Source: Pseudomonadota bacterium
GTDB taxonomy: Bacteria; Pseudomonadota; Alphaproteobacteria; Reyranellales; Reyranellaceae
Reading direction: 5' to 3'
Assembly: GCA_018240745.1 (NCBI GenBank)
Contig: JAFEFF010000169.1
Location: 1 to 64,000, forward strand
DNA: 64,000 nucleotides
Position 1 is the first letter of the stretch. Each line of letters opens with the position of its first letter. The position numbers and the translations under genes are program-made. Positions 1 through 8,208 of the stretch are shown one piece after another. The notes below the pieces were generated by a model. It was not told the origin of the DNA, made no database searches, and worked only from the letters and a program-made list of their open reading frames with translations.

Positions 1-1
1 A

Positions 2-67
2 GTGAGGCATGAATGGGCTCTCATCTGCACCGCCCACAACCTCAACAAGCTCGTGAGGCTTGCTTGA
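2..67 (+). pseudogene. 3' end of an IS1182-like transposase (cut by window edge)
   Basis: Frame 2 from the first bases reads ...HEWALICTAHNLNKLVRLA followed by TGA at 65-67. The W-A-L-I-C-T-A-H-N-L string close to the stop is typical of the extreme C-terminus of IS1182/IS1380-like DDE transposases. Only about 21 codons are visible, so it is unknown whether the upstream copy is intact. The assignment rests on motif memory, not on a search. Confidence 0.6.
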
Positions 68-102
68 CCGGCAATCCTCACTCCAAACTCACCTCAAAAT
101 CA

Positions 103-123
103 GATTCTCGGACAGACTCCTAG
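103..123. mobile_element. Possible right terminal repeat of the IS element
   Basis: About 35 bases past the transposase stop lies gattctcggacagactccta. Its complement (TAGGAGTCTGTCCGAGAATC) resembles the terminal inverted repeats I associate with IS1182-type elements. The partner end is outside the window, so the boundary is inferred. Confidence 0.35.
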
Positions 124-800
124 CGCCCCCCAGGCCTCTCCGGGGCCCTGGCAGGGTGTGTAAAAGGGAATAAGAGCATTTGATGCGGTCACGACCACTT
201 CGGGTCACACGGCGACATTCCAGGGTTGTCGCTGCACGCCAGCCCTATCTCGAAGCCGGACAGCCTCGTACACGCCTTAGTGCAAGGGGCAAGGACACCA
301 GGAAGGCACTCGCGCGCATGTGGCTCTGCCTGGCGCAGGCAAGGTAACAGCAACCCATAGCTGCAGAAGAGGCGACGTGATCGCCCTATACGGATCAAGA
401 GAGTGCGACACCCCCGTCTGACAAGCATTGGAATTGTGGGGAACGATTGGGGTGTCGCACTTTGCCTAACCCATTGATTGTCCTACGGACACGAACTCCG
501 TCTCGGGGCACCATTTCCAATTTTCTCAGCTATTTCAAAGTACTGCGAGCGCATTTCGAATCCGTTCTTGGAATCGAAACGCTTCTTGGTTCGTCACAGA
601 GTAGTTTTCAAGAAATTTGCGGCGTTCTTGCTGATGGCCGGTACATGCTCGCGTCCGCCCAACGACGCAAAGTGTCGGTACCTTTGTCGGTATCGGAACC
701 GCGGATGTTGGTATCGCGATTCGGTCGAAGACAATCTGTACCGTACAGACCGTGAAGCGCTGCGATCAGTACTGCAGGATTGTAGTCACGAGCGGCTGGC
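124..800. other. Gene-free stretch next to the IS scar
   Basis: No convincing gene is seen on either strand. The stretch is visibly poorer in GC than the rest of the window, especially 440-760. The only clear structure is the 13-base inverted repeat listed separately. Short open frames here have no recognisable motif or ribosome binding site. Confidence 0.5.
402..461. repeat. 13-bp perfect inverted repeat, 34-nt spacer
   Basis: AGTGCGACACCCC at 402-414 is repeated in inverse orientation (GGGGTGTCGCACT) at 449-461. It could be the ends of a tiny non-autonomous element, a recombination site, or a long-loop hairpin. No gene is adjacent, so a terminator role is unlikely. Confidence 0.6.
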
Positions 801-896
801 GCTCCCTCGTGGAGGACTGCGATGACGCCGTCGATGCGTGTCGTATTGTCCACATCATCAGGCGGTTCGCTTCCTGCGGCGTCGTGCAGAGGGGCG
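801..896 (-). pseudogene. Degenerate HicB antitoxin C-terminal fragment
   Basis: On the minus strand one frame reads TTPQEANRLM and, after a frameshift, the neighbouring frame reads VDNTTRIDGVIAVLHEG. Together they match the C-terminal helix-turn-helix of the intact HicB at 2827-3243 (TTPQEVNRLTDV, HHTTRIDGIAAALHALG). No start, N-terminal domain or partner hicA is seen here. It is a broken paralogous copy left 2 kb from the working locus. Confidence 0.7.
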
Positions 897-1024
897 TACT
901 TGGTCCCAGAATCTTTCTGCTAGCTAGGCTTCGGTCGCTGAAGGCCCTGCTGGAGCTGCCTGCATGAACAGCCGATCAAGGCTGTCGGCGGTGGCCTGAC
1001 AGTGCTGCTCTGCCGAAGGACGCC

Positions 1025-2467
1025 ATGGCCTCGAAAACGACAGTGAATCGCGACAATCTCGAGTCTTTGGGCACGCAGCGCCTGGCCGAGCTGCTCGTGG
1101 AGCTCGCGGCAAGCGATGCGGCCGTACGTCGCCGTCTGCGTCTGGAACTCGCCGCCAAGGAGGCGCCGGCGAGCGTGGCCGTAGAGGTGCGCAAGCGCCT
1201 CACGCACATCGCTCGCGCGCGTTCGTTCGTCGACTGGCGCAAGACTCGCGACCTTGCCGTCGACCTCGAAACGCAGCGTCGGACGATTGTCGATCGAGTG
1301 GCGAAAATCGACGCGGCCGAAGCGCTGGAGCTGATGTGGCGATTCATGGACCTCACCGGCCCCGTGCAGGAACGCTGCGACGACAGTAACGGGGTGGTGG
1401 GCGATGTCTTTCGCACGGCCTGCCGGGATCTGGGCTGCCTCGCACAGATGGCGGAACCCGACCCCGTCGTCTTGTCGGATCGCGTTTTTGCCGCGCTCAA
1501 TGACAACGGCTATGGACAATTCGACGATTTGATCGAAACGCTTGCCCCAGTCCTCGGAACCAGGGGCCTCGAACATTTGAAGGCGCGGTTCATCGAGCTG
1601 TCGAAGACGCCGGTCGAGATTCCATCTCAGGAGAGGCGCAAGGTGATCGGCTGGGGCATGGGTGGGCCGATGTACGAAGACGAGATCGAGGCACGCAGCC
1701 GCACGAGCACCATTCGTCTTGCCTTGCAGGAGATCGCCGATGCCCAGGGCGACGTCGACGCCTACATCGCCCAGTACGGGGAGAAGACGCGAAAGGTCCC
1801 GGAGATTGCCGCCGAGATCGCCCGCCGCCTGCTCGCGGCGGATCGTCCGGAAGACGCTTTGCAAGTGATCGAGGCGGCGGCGCACAGGGGCAACGATTGG
1901 CCTGACTTCGCGTGGGAGGATGCAAGGATCGATTCGCTCGAGGCGCTCGGTCGCGGCGACGAAGCGCAGGCCGCGCGCTGGTCATGTTTCGAGCGGGCGC
2001 TCAGCGCCGATCATCTGCGCGCCTACTTGAAGGGCCTGCCCGACTTCGACGATGTCGAAGCCGAGAAGCGGGCACTCGACCACGCCGAGCGGCACAAGAG
2101 CGTCCTTCAGGCGCTGACGTTCCTGGTCTCCTGGCCTGACGTGGAGCGCGCCGCGCGCCTCGTAATCCGACGGGCCGGCGAACTCGATGGCGACCATTAC
2201 GAGATCCTGTCGCCGGCTGCGGACGCGCTCGCCGATAGGCATCCGCTCGCCGCGACGCTCATGCTTCGCGCGATGATCGACTTCACGCTCACCAGGGCCC
2301 GATCGAGCCGTTATCGCCATGCCGCGCGCCATCTGATGGAGTGTGCAGGCCTTGCGTCATCGATTCCCGACTTCGGCGCCTTCGAAAGGCATGATGCATA
2401 CGCTGCGCGGTTGAAGGCGGAGCACGGCCGCAAAAGCGGCTTCTGGAGCTTGATCTCCGGGGGGTGA
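1025..2467 (+). CDS. DUF6880-like protein of unknown function
   Basis: A 480-residue soluble, largely helical protein with no signal peptide or membrane segment. The N-terminus (ESLGTQRLAELLVELA, then charged helices) and the repeated helical hairpins to residue 440 resemble proteins annotated DUF6880, whose biochemical role is unknown. Several stretches such as ADRPEDALQVIEAAA look like TPR-type helical pairs. ATG at 1025 is preceded by a GAAGGA ribosome binding site. It stands alone between two toxin-antitoxin remnants. Family assignment is from memory of the N-terminal pattern. Confidence 0.6.
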   Translation: MASKTTVNRDNLESLGTQRLAELLVELAASDAAVRRRLRLELAAKEAPASVAVEVRKRLTHIARARSFVDWRKTRDLAVDLETQRRTIVDRVAKIDAAEALELMWRFMDLTGPVQERCDDSNGVVGDVFRTACRDLGCLAQMAEPDPVVLSDRVFAALNDNGYGQFDDLIETLAPVLGTRGLEHLKARFIELSKTPVEIPSQERRKVIGWGMGGPMYEDEIEARSRTSTIRLALQEIADAQGDVDAYIAQYGEKTRKVPEIAAEIARRLLAADRPEDALQVIEAAAHRGNDWPDFAWEDARIDSLEALGRGDEAQAARWSCFERALSADHLRAYLKGLPDFDDVEAEKRALDHAERHKSVLQALTFLVSWPDVERAARLVIRRAGELDGDHYEILSPAADALADRHPLAATLMLRAMIDFTLTRARSSRYRHAARHLMECAGLASSIPDFGAFERHDAYAARLKAEHGRKSGFWSLISGG

Positions 2468-2476
2468 CCTTTGACG

Positions 2477-2500
2477 GCAAGATGGCATGTGCCATCTTGC
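2477..2500. promoter_or_regulatory. Perfect 11-bp palindrome before the VapB-like gene
   Basis: GCAAGATGGCA at 2477-2487 and TGCCATCTTGC at 2490-2500 are perfect inverse copies separated by TG. The palindrome ends six bases before the ATG of the small antitoxin-like gene at 2507. This is the size and place of an operator for a dimeric DNA-binding antitoxin. It could instead act as an RNA hairpin that hides the start. Confidence 0.55.
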
Positions 2501-2506
2501 GGGCTC

Positions 2507-2659
2507 ATGGCTGAACCCCAACTCTCGGTACGGAGCGCCAAGGCGCGTGGGCTCGCCCATCGGTTGGCGCGTCAGAAGCGCCGGTCCGTGGCGGCCGTCG
2601 TCGAGCGTGCGCTCGGGGCCTACGAGGCCGGCCCACCTGGTCGGCCAGCCACCCGATGA
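2507..2659 (+). CDS. Orphan VapB-like antitoxin
   Basis: Fifty residues: MAEPQLSVRSAKARGLAHR followed by LARQKRRSVAAVVERALGAYEA. The pattern (beta strand with S-V-R-S, then A-x-x-L-A-x-x-x-x-R-R-S-V, then A-V-V-E-R-A-L) is that of the N-terminal DNA-binding part of Rv0623/VapB-type antitoxins. The usual C-terminal toxin-binding segment is short, and no PIN-domain VapC follows in the next 170 bases. It is likely an orphan or truncated antitoxin. The upstream palindrome supports autoregulation. Confidence 0.55.
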   Translation: MAEPQLSVRSAKARGLAHRLARQKRRSVAAVVERALGAYEAGPPGRPATR

Positions 2660-2826
2660 AGCCGGATTTTCCTAGCCCAGGCGGTCCAAGGTTGGGCGCA
2701 AGTTCAAACAACCGCCAGACTCCAACTCCAACTGGATAAAAGTTGGGGGCAACGTCACACGATCAGCGCTGCGGGCCCGCAGTCGCGAGCAACTGGTGCT
2801 TCCTCAGTGCTCTTGTCTCAGTGGAA

Positions 2827-3243
2827 TCAGATGGCGCGGAGGTCGAGTCGCTTGCCGAGCGCGTGCAGGGCTGCGGCGATGCCATCGATGCGCGTTGTGT
2901 GATGCACATCGGTCAGACGGTTCACTTCCTGCGGCGTCGTGCCGAGTCGGCGCGCGAGCTCAGCCGGACGCACGTTCTGCCGAACGAGCTCATTCAACAG
3001 AAGCACCTTGGCGGCGAGGCTGACGGGAAGCTCCACGACCTTCTGCCCCCGCTTCGGCCGCGAAGGTGATGGCACCGGCCGGCGGTCCTCGAAATAGAAA
3101 TCGAGCGCCGACACCAGCGCATCGCGCGCGTGCGCCAAAGCCTGGGTCTCGGTATCTCCTTCGCTAATGGCTTCGGGGATGTCGGGAAAGGTGACAGTGA
3201 AACCACCGCCCTTGTTGTGGAGAAGCGCTACGGGAAACTGCAT
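2827..3243 (-). CDS. hicB: HicB-family antitoxin
   Basis: A 138-residue protein. Residues 1-70 form the HicB partial RNase H fold (MQFPVALLHNKGGGFTVTFP, DIPEAISEGDTETQALAHA). Residues 85-138 form a DNA-binding helix-turn-helix (LARRLGTTPQEVNRLTDV). It neutralises the HicA mRNA interferase and normally represses its own operon. It lies two bases downstream of hicA in the usual toxin-first order. Both domains look intact. Confidence 0.9.
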   Translation of the reverse strand: MQFPVALLHNKGGGFTVTFPDIPEAISEGDTETQALAHARDALVSALDFYFEDRRPVPSPSRPKRGQKVVELPVSLAAKVLLLNELVRQNVRPAELARRLGTTPQEVNRLTDVHHTTRIDGIAAALHALGKRLDLRAI

Positions 3244-3245
3244 GG

Positions 3246-3425
3246 TCAATCCTTCAATCCAAGTTGCCTCTTGATAGCAGCAAGCGTGCCGGGCTTGAGG
3301 TCCTTGCCGTGCATCGGGATCACCGTCTGCCGGCCATTCAGATAGGCCTTGAGATGCGAGCCCTTGCCGGGCTTGAACGTCGCTCCCAAGCTGGTGAGCC
3401 ACCGCTTCAGCTCCTTCGAAGTCAT
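3246..3425 (-). CDS. hicA: HicA-family mRNA interferase toxin
   Basis: A 59-residue protein beginning MTSKELKRWLTSLGATF and containing G-S-H-L-K-A-Y with the catalytic His at residue 24, then TVIPMHGKDLKPGTLAAIKRQ. This is the dsRBD-like HicA fold that cleaves mRNA when free of HicB. Its TGA sits two bases before the hicB ATG. Length is normal for HicA. The start is supported by a promoter whose -10 ends five bases upstream. Confidence 0.9.
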   Translation of the reverse strand: MTSKELKRWLTSLGATFKPGKGSHLKAYLNGRQTVIPMHGKDLKPGTLAAIKRQLGLKD

Positions 3426-3430
3426 GCGGC

Positions 3431-3458
3431 AATATAATCAAAATTGTTTATAAATCAA
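3431..3458 (-). promoter_or_regulatory. hicAB promoter, probably leaderless
   Basis: Reading the minus strand, TTGATT (3458-3453), a 16-base spacer and TATATT (3436-3431) lie in an AT-rich island. The -10 ends five bases before the hicA ATG, so transcription would start at or very near the start codon. No Shine-Dalgarno sequence is present. Confidence 0.5.
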
Positions 3459-3638
3459 GAACGGCTAGAGGAAGATGCTCGTCCGTCGGGATCAGCGGTG
3501 TTTTGACACCAAGCAGCCATTCGACTCGCAACCCGAACGACCTGCTCGAGACAGTGGCCAATATGTCCGCTGTAGCCCCTCATGAGGGTGCGGCGGTGAT
3601 ATGATGGCTCGGCAAACCGATGATCGGGAGGCGAAGTC

Positions 3639-4706
3639 ATGGGTGAAATTCTGGGGCTCGGCGCAACGCATTACCCTTCGCTCACCGCGCCGCCCGAGCG
3701 CATGCTGGCGTTTTTTCACCACATCCTGTCGGCGCCCAACATCGATCCGAAATACAAGGATCGCGCCAACTGGCCGAGGGAAATGCTGGCCGAGCTCGGC
3801 AACGACGAAGGCCGCGCCTCGATCGACCGCTACCGCGAGCGGATGTGGGCGAACTTCCGCAAACAGCGACAGATGATCGACGACTTCGCGCCGGACTTCA
3901 TGGTGCTGATCGGGGACGACCAGTACGAGAACTTCCGGGAGGACATCATCCCGCCGTACTGCATCTACGGACTCGACGATGACTTCGATCTGCAGCCCTG
4001 GTCGAACGGCGGCCAGCCCAAGGCCAACGGCTGGGGCGAACCGGGCGACTGGACGATGCGCATCCACGGTCACCGCGACGGCGCCAAGGAGCTGACCACC
4101 GGCCTGATAAGGGCCGGAGTGCCGATGCCCTATGCGTACAAGCCGCTGCACCTGGCGGGCCTCGGTCACGCCTTCACCAACACGCTGCTGTTCCTCGATT
4201 GCGACCGCCGTGGCTTTCCGCATCCTGTCGTGCCGTTCCACGTGAATTGCTACGGCAGCATGGTCATGCGCTCGCATGGCGCGGTCGCGCATCTGTTCAA
4301 GACCGAGCCTGAACCGCGCCTGCCCGATCCGCCGGCGCCGACCCCCGCCTTGTGCATGTCGGTCGGCGCGGCACTGGCCCGCGTCATCCAGGCAAGTCCC
4401 TATCGCGTCGTGCTGATGGCCTCCTCCAGCTGGTCGCACTGCTTTCTGTCGCCGGTCGGCGGTTGGGTGATACCCGATCACGTCGCCGATCGCGAAATGC
4501 TGGCGGCACTCCGGCGTGCCGATTGGGATGCCTGGCGTAACCGGAGCCTCGAGCAGATCGAGCGCGCCGGTCACCACGAGCTGCTGAACTGGATGGTACT
4601 CGCCGGCGCCATGGCGGAGCTCGACCGCAAGCCGACCATCGACGACTGGGTGGAGACCTACATCTTCCAGTCCGACAAGTGCTTCGCCTCGTTTGCCGTG
4701 AACTAG
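3639..4706 (+). CDS. LigB-type class III extradiol ring-cleavage dioxygenase
   Basis: A 355-residue protein of the LigB superfamily (PF02900 type), which uses non-haem Fe(II) to open catechol-like rings. Characteristic stretches are GLGATHYPS near the start (metal-ligand His region), PDFMVLIGDDQYENF at about residue 85, a H-V-N-C-Y-G region at about 204, and ASSSWSHCFL at about 265, the usual position of a catalytic His. No small alpha subunit (LigA) is nearby. GGGAGG precedes the ATG. The nearby transporter suggests uptake of an aromatic or related acid, but the substrate cannot be read from sequence. Confidence 0.8.
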   Translation: MGEILGLGATHYPSLTAPPERMLAFFHHILSAPNIDPKYKDRANWPREMLAELGNDEGRASIDRYRERMWANFRKQRQMIDDFAPDFMVLIGDDQYENFREDIIPPYCIYGLDDDFDLQPWSNGGQPKANGWGEPGDWTMRIHGHRDGAKELTTGLIRAGVPMPYAYKPLHLAGLGHAFTNTLLFLDCDRRGFPHPVVPFHVNCYGSMVMRSHGAVAHLFKTEPEPRLPDPPAPTPALCMSVGAALARVIQASPYRVVLMASSSWSHCFLSPVGGWVIPDHVADREMLAALRRADWDAWRNRSLEQIERAGHHELLNWMVLAGAMAELDRKPTIDDWVETYIFQSDKCFASFAVN

Positions 4707-4728
4707 GTCGAAACGACTCGAGCTTCCT

Positions 4729-4853
4729 CCGTCGTCCCGACCGGAGCCGAGCGAAGCGAGGCGTAGTGGAGGGACCTTCTTTCAGCGATTTGCCTGATTG
4801 CTGAAACAAGGTCCCTCCACTACCCGCCTTTGGCGCTTCGGTCGGGACGACGG
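4729..4853. repeat. Long imperfect palindromic intergenic repeat
   Basis: Left arm (from 4729: CCGTCGTCCCGA ... TAGTGGAGGGACCTT) and right arm (AAGGTCCCTCCACTA ... TCGGGACGACGG to 4853) pair over roughly 45 bases around a short loop. It shares its ends with two copies at 41588-41681 and 41705-41789. It fills most of the 329-base gap 4707-5035 and may also end transcription of the upstream gene. The rest of the gap carries only the ribosome binding site of the next gene. Confidence 0.8.
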
Positions 4854-5035
4854 GGACGCCTGGCCGTCAGCCAGCCACATATGCCGGGCCGGGCGACGGA
4901 TGTCGCCGTCAATGTTGCAGGCGCTGCGGCAAATCGATTGCGCCGGTCGCGTTTTCTATCCTAGCATGTTCCTTCATCGAAAAGAGCAGCGCGGAAGCGA
5001 GACCCGCTCACCGGCGCGCGCATAGGGAGGAAGGA

Positions 5036-6271
5036 ATGTCAGCCAGGCTTGGTCGACGGACTTTCACGAAGCGTGCCGGCGCCATGGCAATGGCGGGGGC
5101 GTTGCCGATGCCGGCGATCGCCGAAGACAAGCCGGTCAAGATCGGCCTCCTCACGGTGAAGACCGGGCCGCTCGCACAGGGCGGCATCCAGATGGAGCAA
5201 GGCATCAACCTGTTCCTCAAGCATCGCGGCAAGAAGCTCGCCGGCCGCAAGGCCGAGCTGGTGGTCGGCGATACCGGCGGCAACCCGGCCGGCACCAAGA
5301 CCAAGGCGCAGGAGCTGATCGAACGCGACCATGTCGATTTCATCGTCGGCCCGCTCGCCGCCTTCGAGCTCCTGGCGATCTCCGACTACGTCGCCCAGCA
5401 CAAATGCCCGATCCTCAGCCTCGCCGCGGCCGAGGACATGACCCAACGCAAGCCCAACCCCTATTTCGTGCGCGCGTCGGGCACCTCGGCGCAGGCAATG
5501 CACCCTTTGGCCGACTACGCGGCCAAGGAGCTCAAGTACAAGTCGGTGATCACCGTCACCGAGGATTTCGCCTTCGGCTACGAGCAGATGGGCGGTTTCC
5601 AGCGGGTGTTCGAGGGCGATGGCGGCAAGGTGGCCAAGAAGCTGTGGCCGCCGATCGTGACGCCGGACTACACGCCCTACCTCGCCCAATTGAGCGGCGT
5701 CGATGCCGTGGTCTCCGGCTTCGCCGGTTCCAATCCGCTGAAATTCATGAAGCAGTACAAGGACCAGGGCCTCACCCTGCCGATCCTCGCGGGCAGCGTG
5801 GCGATGGACGACGCGCTCCTGAAGAGCTTCGGCGACGAGGCGGTAGGCGCGATCTCCTGCTCGGGCTATACCGCCGATCTCGACACGCCGAGCAACAAGA
5901 AATTCGTCGAGGGCATGGTCGCGGACTACGGCAACATCCCCGGCATCTACGCCGCCGGCCTCTATATGAGCGGCATGGTGGCGGAGGCCGCCCTCGAGAA
6001 GACCGGCGGCAAGACCGACGACAAGGAGGCATTCATCGCCGCAATGCGCGGCGTCAGCCTCACCGACACGCCGCGCGGGCCATTCCACTTCGATCATCTC
6101 GGCAACGTGATCGGTAACGCCTTCATCCGCCGCTGCGAGCGCAAGGACGGCAAGCTCGTCAACACGACGATCAAGACCTACAAGGACGTCGGCCAGTTCT
6201 GGACCTTCGACGAGAAATGGTTCCTGGCGCAGCCGGTCTATTCGCGGGACTATCCGCCGCTGAAGGGCTGA
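5036..6271 (+). CDS. Branched-chain-type ABC transporter substrate-binding protein
   Basis: A 411-residue periplasmic type I binding protein (LivK/AmiC-like). The N-terminus has a twin-arginine-like signal (GRRTFTKRAGAMAMAGALP, cleavage near AIA-ED). The mature protein begins with KIGLLTVKTGPLAQGG, the hallmark first strand of the family, and continues with IVGPLAAFELLAISDYVAQ. A strong GGGAGG-AAGG site precedes the ATG. It is first in a five-gene transporter operon. Family members bind amino acids, amides, urea or aromatic acids, and the exact ligand is not evident. Confidence 0.9.
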   Translation: MSARLGRRTFTKRAGAMAMAGALPMPAIAEDKPVKIGLLTVKTGPLAQGGIQMEQGINLFLKHRGKKLAGRKAELVVGDTGGNPAGTKTKAQELIERDHVDFIVGPLAAFELLAISDYVAQHKCPILSLAAAEDMTQRKPNPYFVRASGTSAQAMHPLADYAAKELKYKSVITVTEDFAFGYEQMGGFQRVFEGDGGKVAKKLWPPIVTPDYTPYLAQLSGVDAVVSGFAGSNPLKFMKQYKDQGLTLPILAGSVAMDDALLKSFGDEAVGAISCSGYTADLDTPSNKKFVEGMVADYGNIPGIYAAGLYMSGMVAEAALEKTGGKTDDKEAFIAAMRGVSLTDTPRGPFHFDHLGNVIGNAFIRRCERKDGKLVNTTIKTYKDVGQFWTFDEKWFLAQPVYSRDYPPLKG

Positions 6272-6305
6272 GCGTCCGGCGGCCGACGCGCAGGGATCGC
6301 CGCGC

Positions 6306-7163
6306 ATGAATCTCTGGCTCCTTGCGGCGAACAGCATCGCCTTCGGCGGCCTGCTGTTCCTGCTCTCCGCCGGCTTCGCGCTGATCTTCGGGCTGATGCG
6401 CATCCCGAACCTGACGCACGGCTCGCTGTTCATGCTCGGCGCCTATTTCGGTGTGAGCCTGATGGCCTGGGGCCTCGGCTTCTGGGCGGCCGCACTTGTC
6501 GGCGGCGTGGGCGTCGCCGTGCTGGGCGGGTTGATCGAGCGACTGCTGTTGCGCCGCCTGCCGGGCGCCGAGCTTGCCCAGGTGCTGGTGACCTTGGGCC
6601 TTTCCTTCATGATCGCCGACACCTGCCTGATGCAATGGGGCGGCGATCCGATCTCGATCGAGACGCCGGCCGCCCTCAGGGGCGCGAGTCACGTTGCGGG
6701 TGTGGCGTTCCCGACCTACCGGTTGGGCGTGATCGTGATCGCCGTGACGTTCGCTACGGCGCTGTGGGCGATGCTCGAGCGGACGCGGCTCGGCGCGATG
6801 ATCCGCGCCGGCGTCGACGACCCGATGATGGCACGCGCCGCCGGCATCCGGGTGCCCCTCCTGTTCACCGTCGTATTCTGCCTCGGCTCCGGATTGGCCG
6901 GCTTCGCCGGCGTGATCGGCGGGCCGATCCTCTCCGTCTATCCGGGGCTCGACCAGGACATGCTGCCGCTTGCCCTGGTGGTAGTGATCCTCGGCGGCTC
7001 CGGCAGCCTGGTCGGCTCCTTCGTCGGCAGTTTCGTGGTCGGTGTGCTGTACAATTTCGGCCAGGCGCTGTTGCCCGAGCTCGCCTACGTAGTGCTGTTC
7101 CTGCCGATGCTGCTCGTGCTGGTGGTGCGACCGGCCGGCCTGTTCGGCAGGCCGTCCCCATGA
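6306..7163 (+). CDS. livH: Branched-chain-type ABC permease, LivH family
   Basis: A 285-residue integral membrane protein with about eight hydrophobic segments. Family landmarks include LIFGLMRIPNLTHGSLFMLGAY near residue 30 and GGSGSLVGSFVGSFVVG near residue 235. It forms the transmembrane channel with the LivM-type partner that follows 37 bases downstream. Length is standard. Confidence 0.92.
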   Translation: MNLWLLAANSIAFGGLLFLLSAGFALIFGLMRIPNLTHGSLFMLGAYFGVSLMAWGLGFWAAALVGGVGVAVLGGLIERLLLRRLPGAELAQVLVTLGLSFMIADTCLMQWGGDPISIETPAALRGASHVAGVAFPTYRLGVIVIAVTFATALWAMLERTRLGAMIRAGVDDPMMARAAGIRVPLLFTVVFCLGSGLAGFAGVIGGPILSVYPGLDQDMLPLALVVVILGGSGSLVGSFVGSFVVGVLYNFGQALLPELAYVVLFLPMLLVLVVRPAGLFGRPSP

Positions 7164-7200
7164 GTGGCAGTCGTGAAGCGCCCGCCGTGAAACGGCAGTC

Positions 7201-8208
7201 GTGAAGCGGTTGGCACCCTTTGGCGCACTTGTCATGGCGCTTGCCCTGCTGGCGAGCCTGCCGGCCTGGATCGGCAATTCCTACTACGTCAACATCGCCT
7301 CGCAGGTGCTGCTCTACGCAGTATTCGCTCTGGGCCTCAACGTGATCGTCGGCTATGCCGGGCTGGTCTCGCTCGGCCATGCCGGGCTGTTCGGCATTGC
7401 CGCCTACAGCGGTGCGATCCTGATCAACGGCGGCTACGGACATTTCCTCGGCATCGTCGGAGCGCTGGCCGTGACGCTCGGTGCCTCGGCGCTGTTCGCG
7501 GTGCTGGCGCTGCGCGGCACCGGCCTGGGCTTCGTCATGATCACCGTCGCCCTCGGGCAGATCGTCTGGGGCGTGGCCTACCGCTGGATCAGCCTCACCA
7601 ACGGCGACAACGGCGTGTCGATTGCCTCACGGCCGGCGCCGTTCGGCTTGTCGCTGGTGGATGCCGACCCCTTCTACTGGGCGACGCTGGTGGTGTTCCT
7701 GGTGGCCCTGGCAGCGATCGCCGTGTTCGTCGCCTCGCCGTTTGGCGCCAGCTTGCGCGGTGCCCGCGATCAGCCACGGCGGATGAACGCGCTGGGCTAC
7801 AACGTCTGGCTCATCCGCTTTCTCGCCTTCCTGTTCTCCGGCTTGTGGAGCGGAGTCGCGGGCCTGCTGTTCCTCTACTACAACCAGTTCGTCAGCCCGC
7901 AGACGGTGGCGCTGACGGCCTCGGCCGAGGTGTTGCTGATGGTGATTTCCGGCGGCACTGCAACGCTGCTCGGGCCGATCGCCGGCGCGCTCCTCGTCGT
8001 CGTCATGAAGAACGTGGCGAGCGCCTATATCGAGCGCTGGAACTTCGTGCTCGGCGCGATCTTCGTCGCCATCGTCATCTTCATGCCCGAGGGGCTCGTG
8101 CCGGGCTCGCTCCGCCTGTGGCGTTGGGGCGTGCGGCGATGGCGGCAGCGCCTCGCCGGGCCCGTTGCGATGGCGGCCGTGCCGCCCGGCAGCGGGGGCG
8201 GCCAATGA
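7201..8208 (+). CDS. livM: Branched-chain-type ABC permease, LivM family
   Basis: A 335-residue membrane protein starting with GTG. It contains ALGLNVIVGYAGLVSLGHAG near residue 45, the family signature, and a G-G-T-A-T-L-L-G-P segment near residue 250. Its TGA overlaps the ATG of the next ATPase gene (ATGA), which indicates translational coupling. It pairs with the LivH-type permease upstream. Confidence 0.92.
   Translation: MKRLAPFGALVMALALLASLPAWIGNSYYVNIASQVLLYAVFALGLNVIVGYAGLVSLGHAGLFGIAAYSGAILINGGYGHFLGIVGALAVTLGASALFAVLALRGTGLGFVMITVALGQIVWGVAYRWISLTNGDNGVSIASRPAPFGLSLVDADPFYWATLVVFLVALAAIAVFVASPFGASLRGARDQPRRMNALGYNVWLIRFLAFLFSGLWSGVAGLLFLYYNQFVSPQTVALTASAEVLLMVISGGTATLLGPIAGALLVVVMKNVASAYIERWNFVLGAIFVAIVIFMPEGLVPGSLRLWRWGVRRWRQRLAGPVAMAAVPPGSGGGQ

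Noticed and set aside
124-480. Possible gene on the minus strand at 189-428
   Set aside because: No recognisable motif, no ribosome binding site, composition unlike neighbouring genes, and overlap with the inverted repeat.
4700-5035. CRISPR-like or tRNA structure in the palindromic gap
   Set aside because: Only one palindrome with no regular spacers, and no cloverleaf or CCA end.
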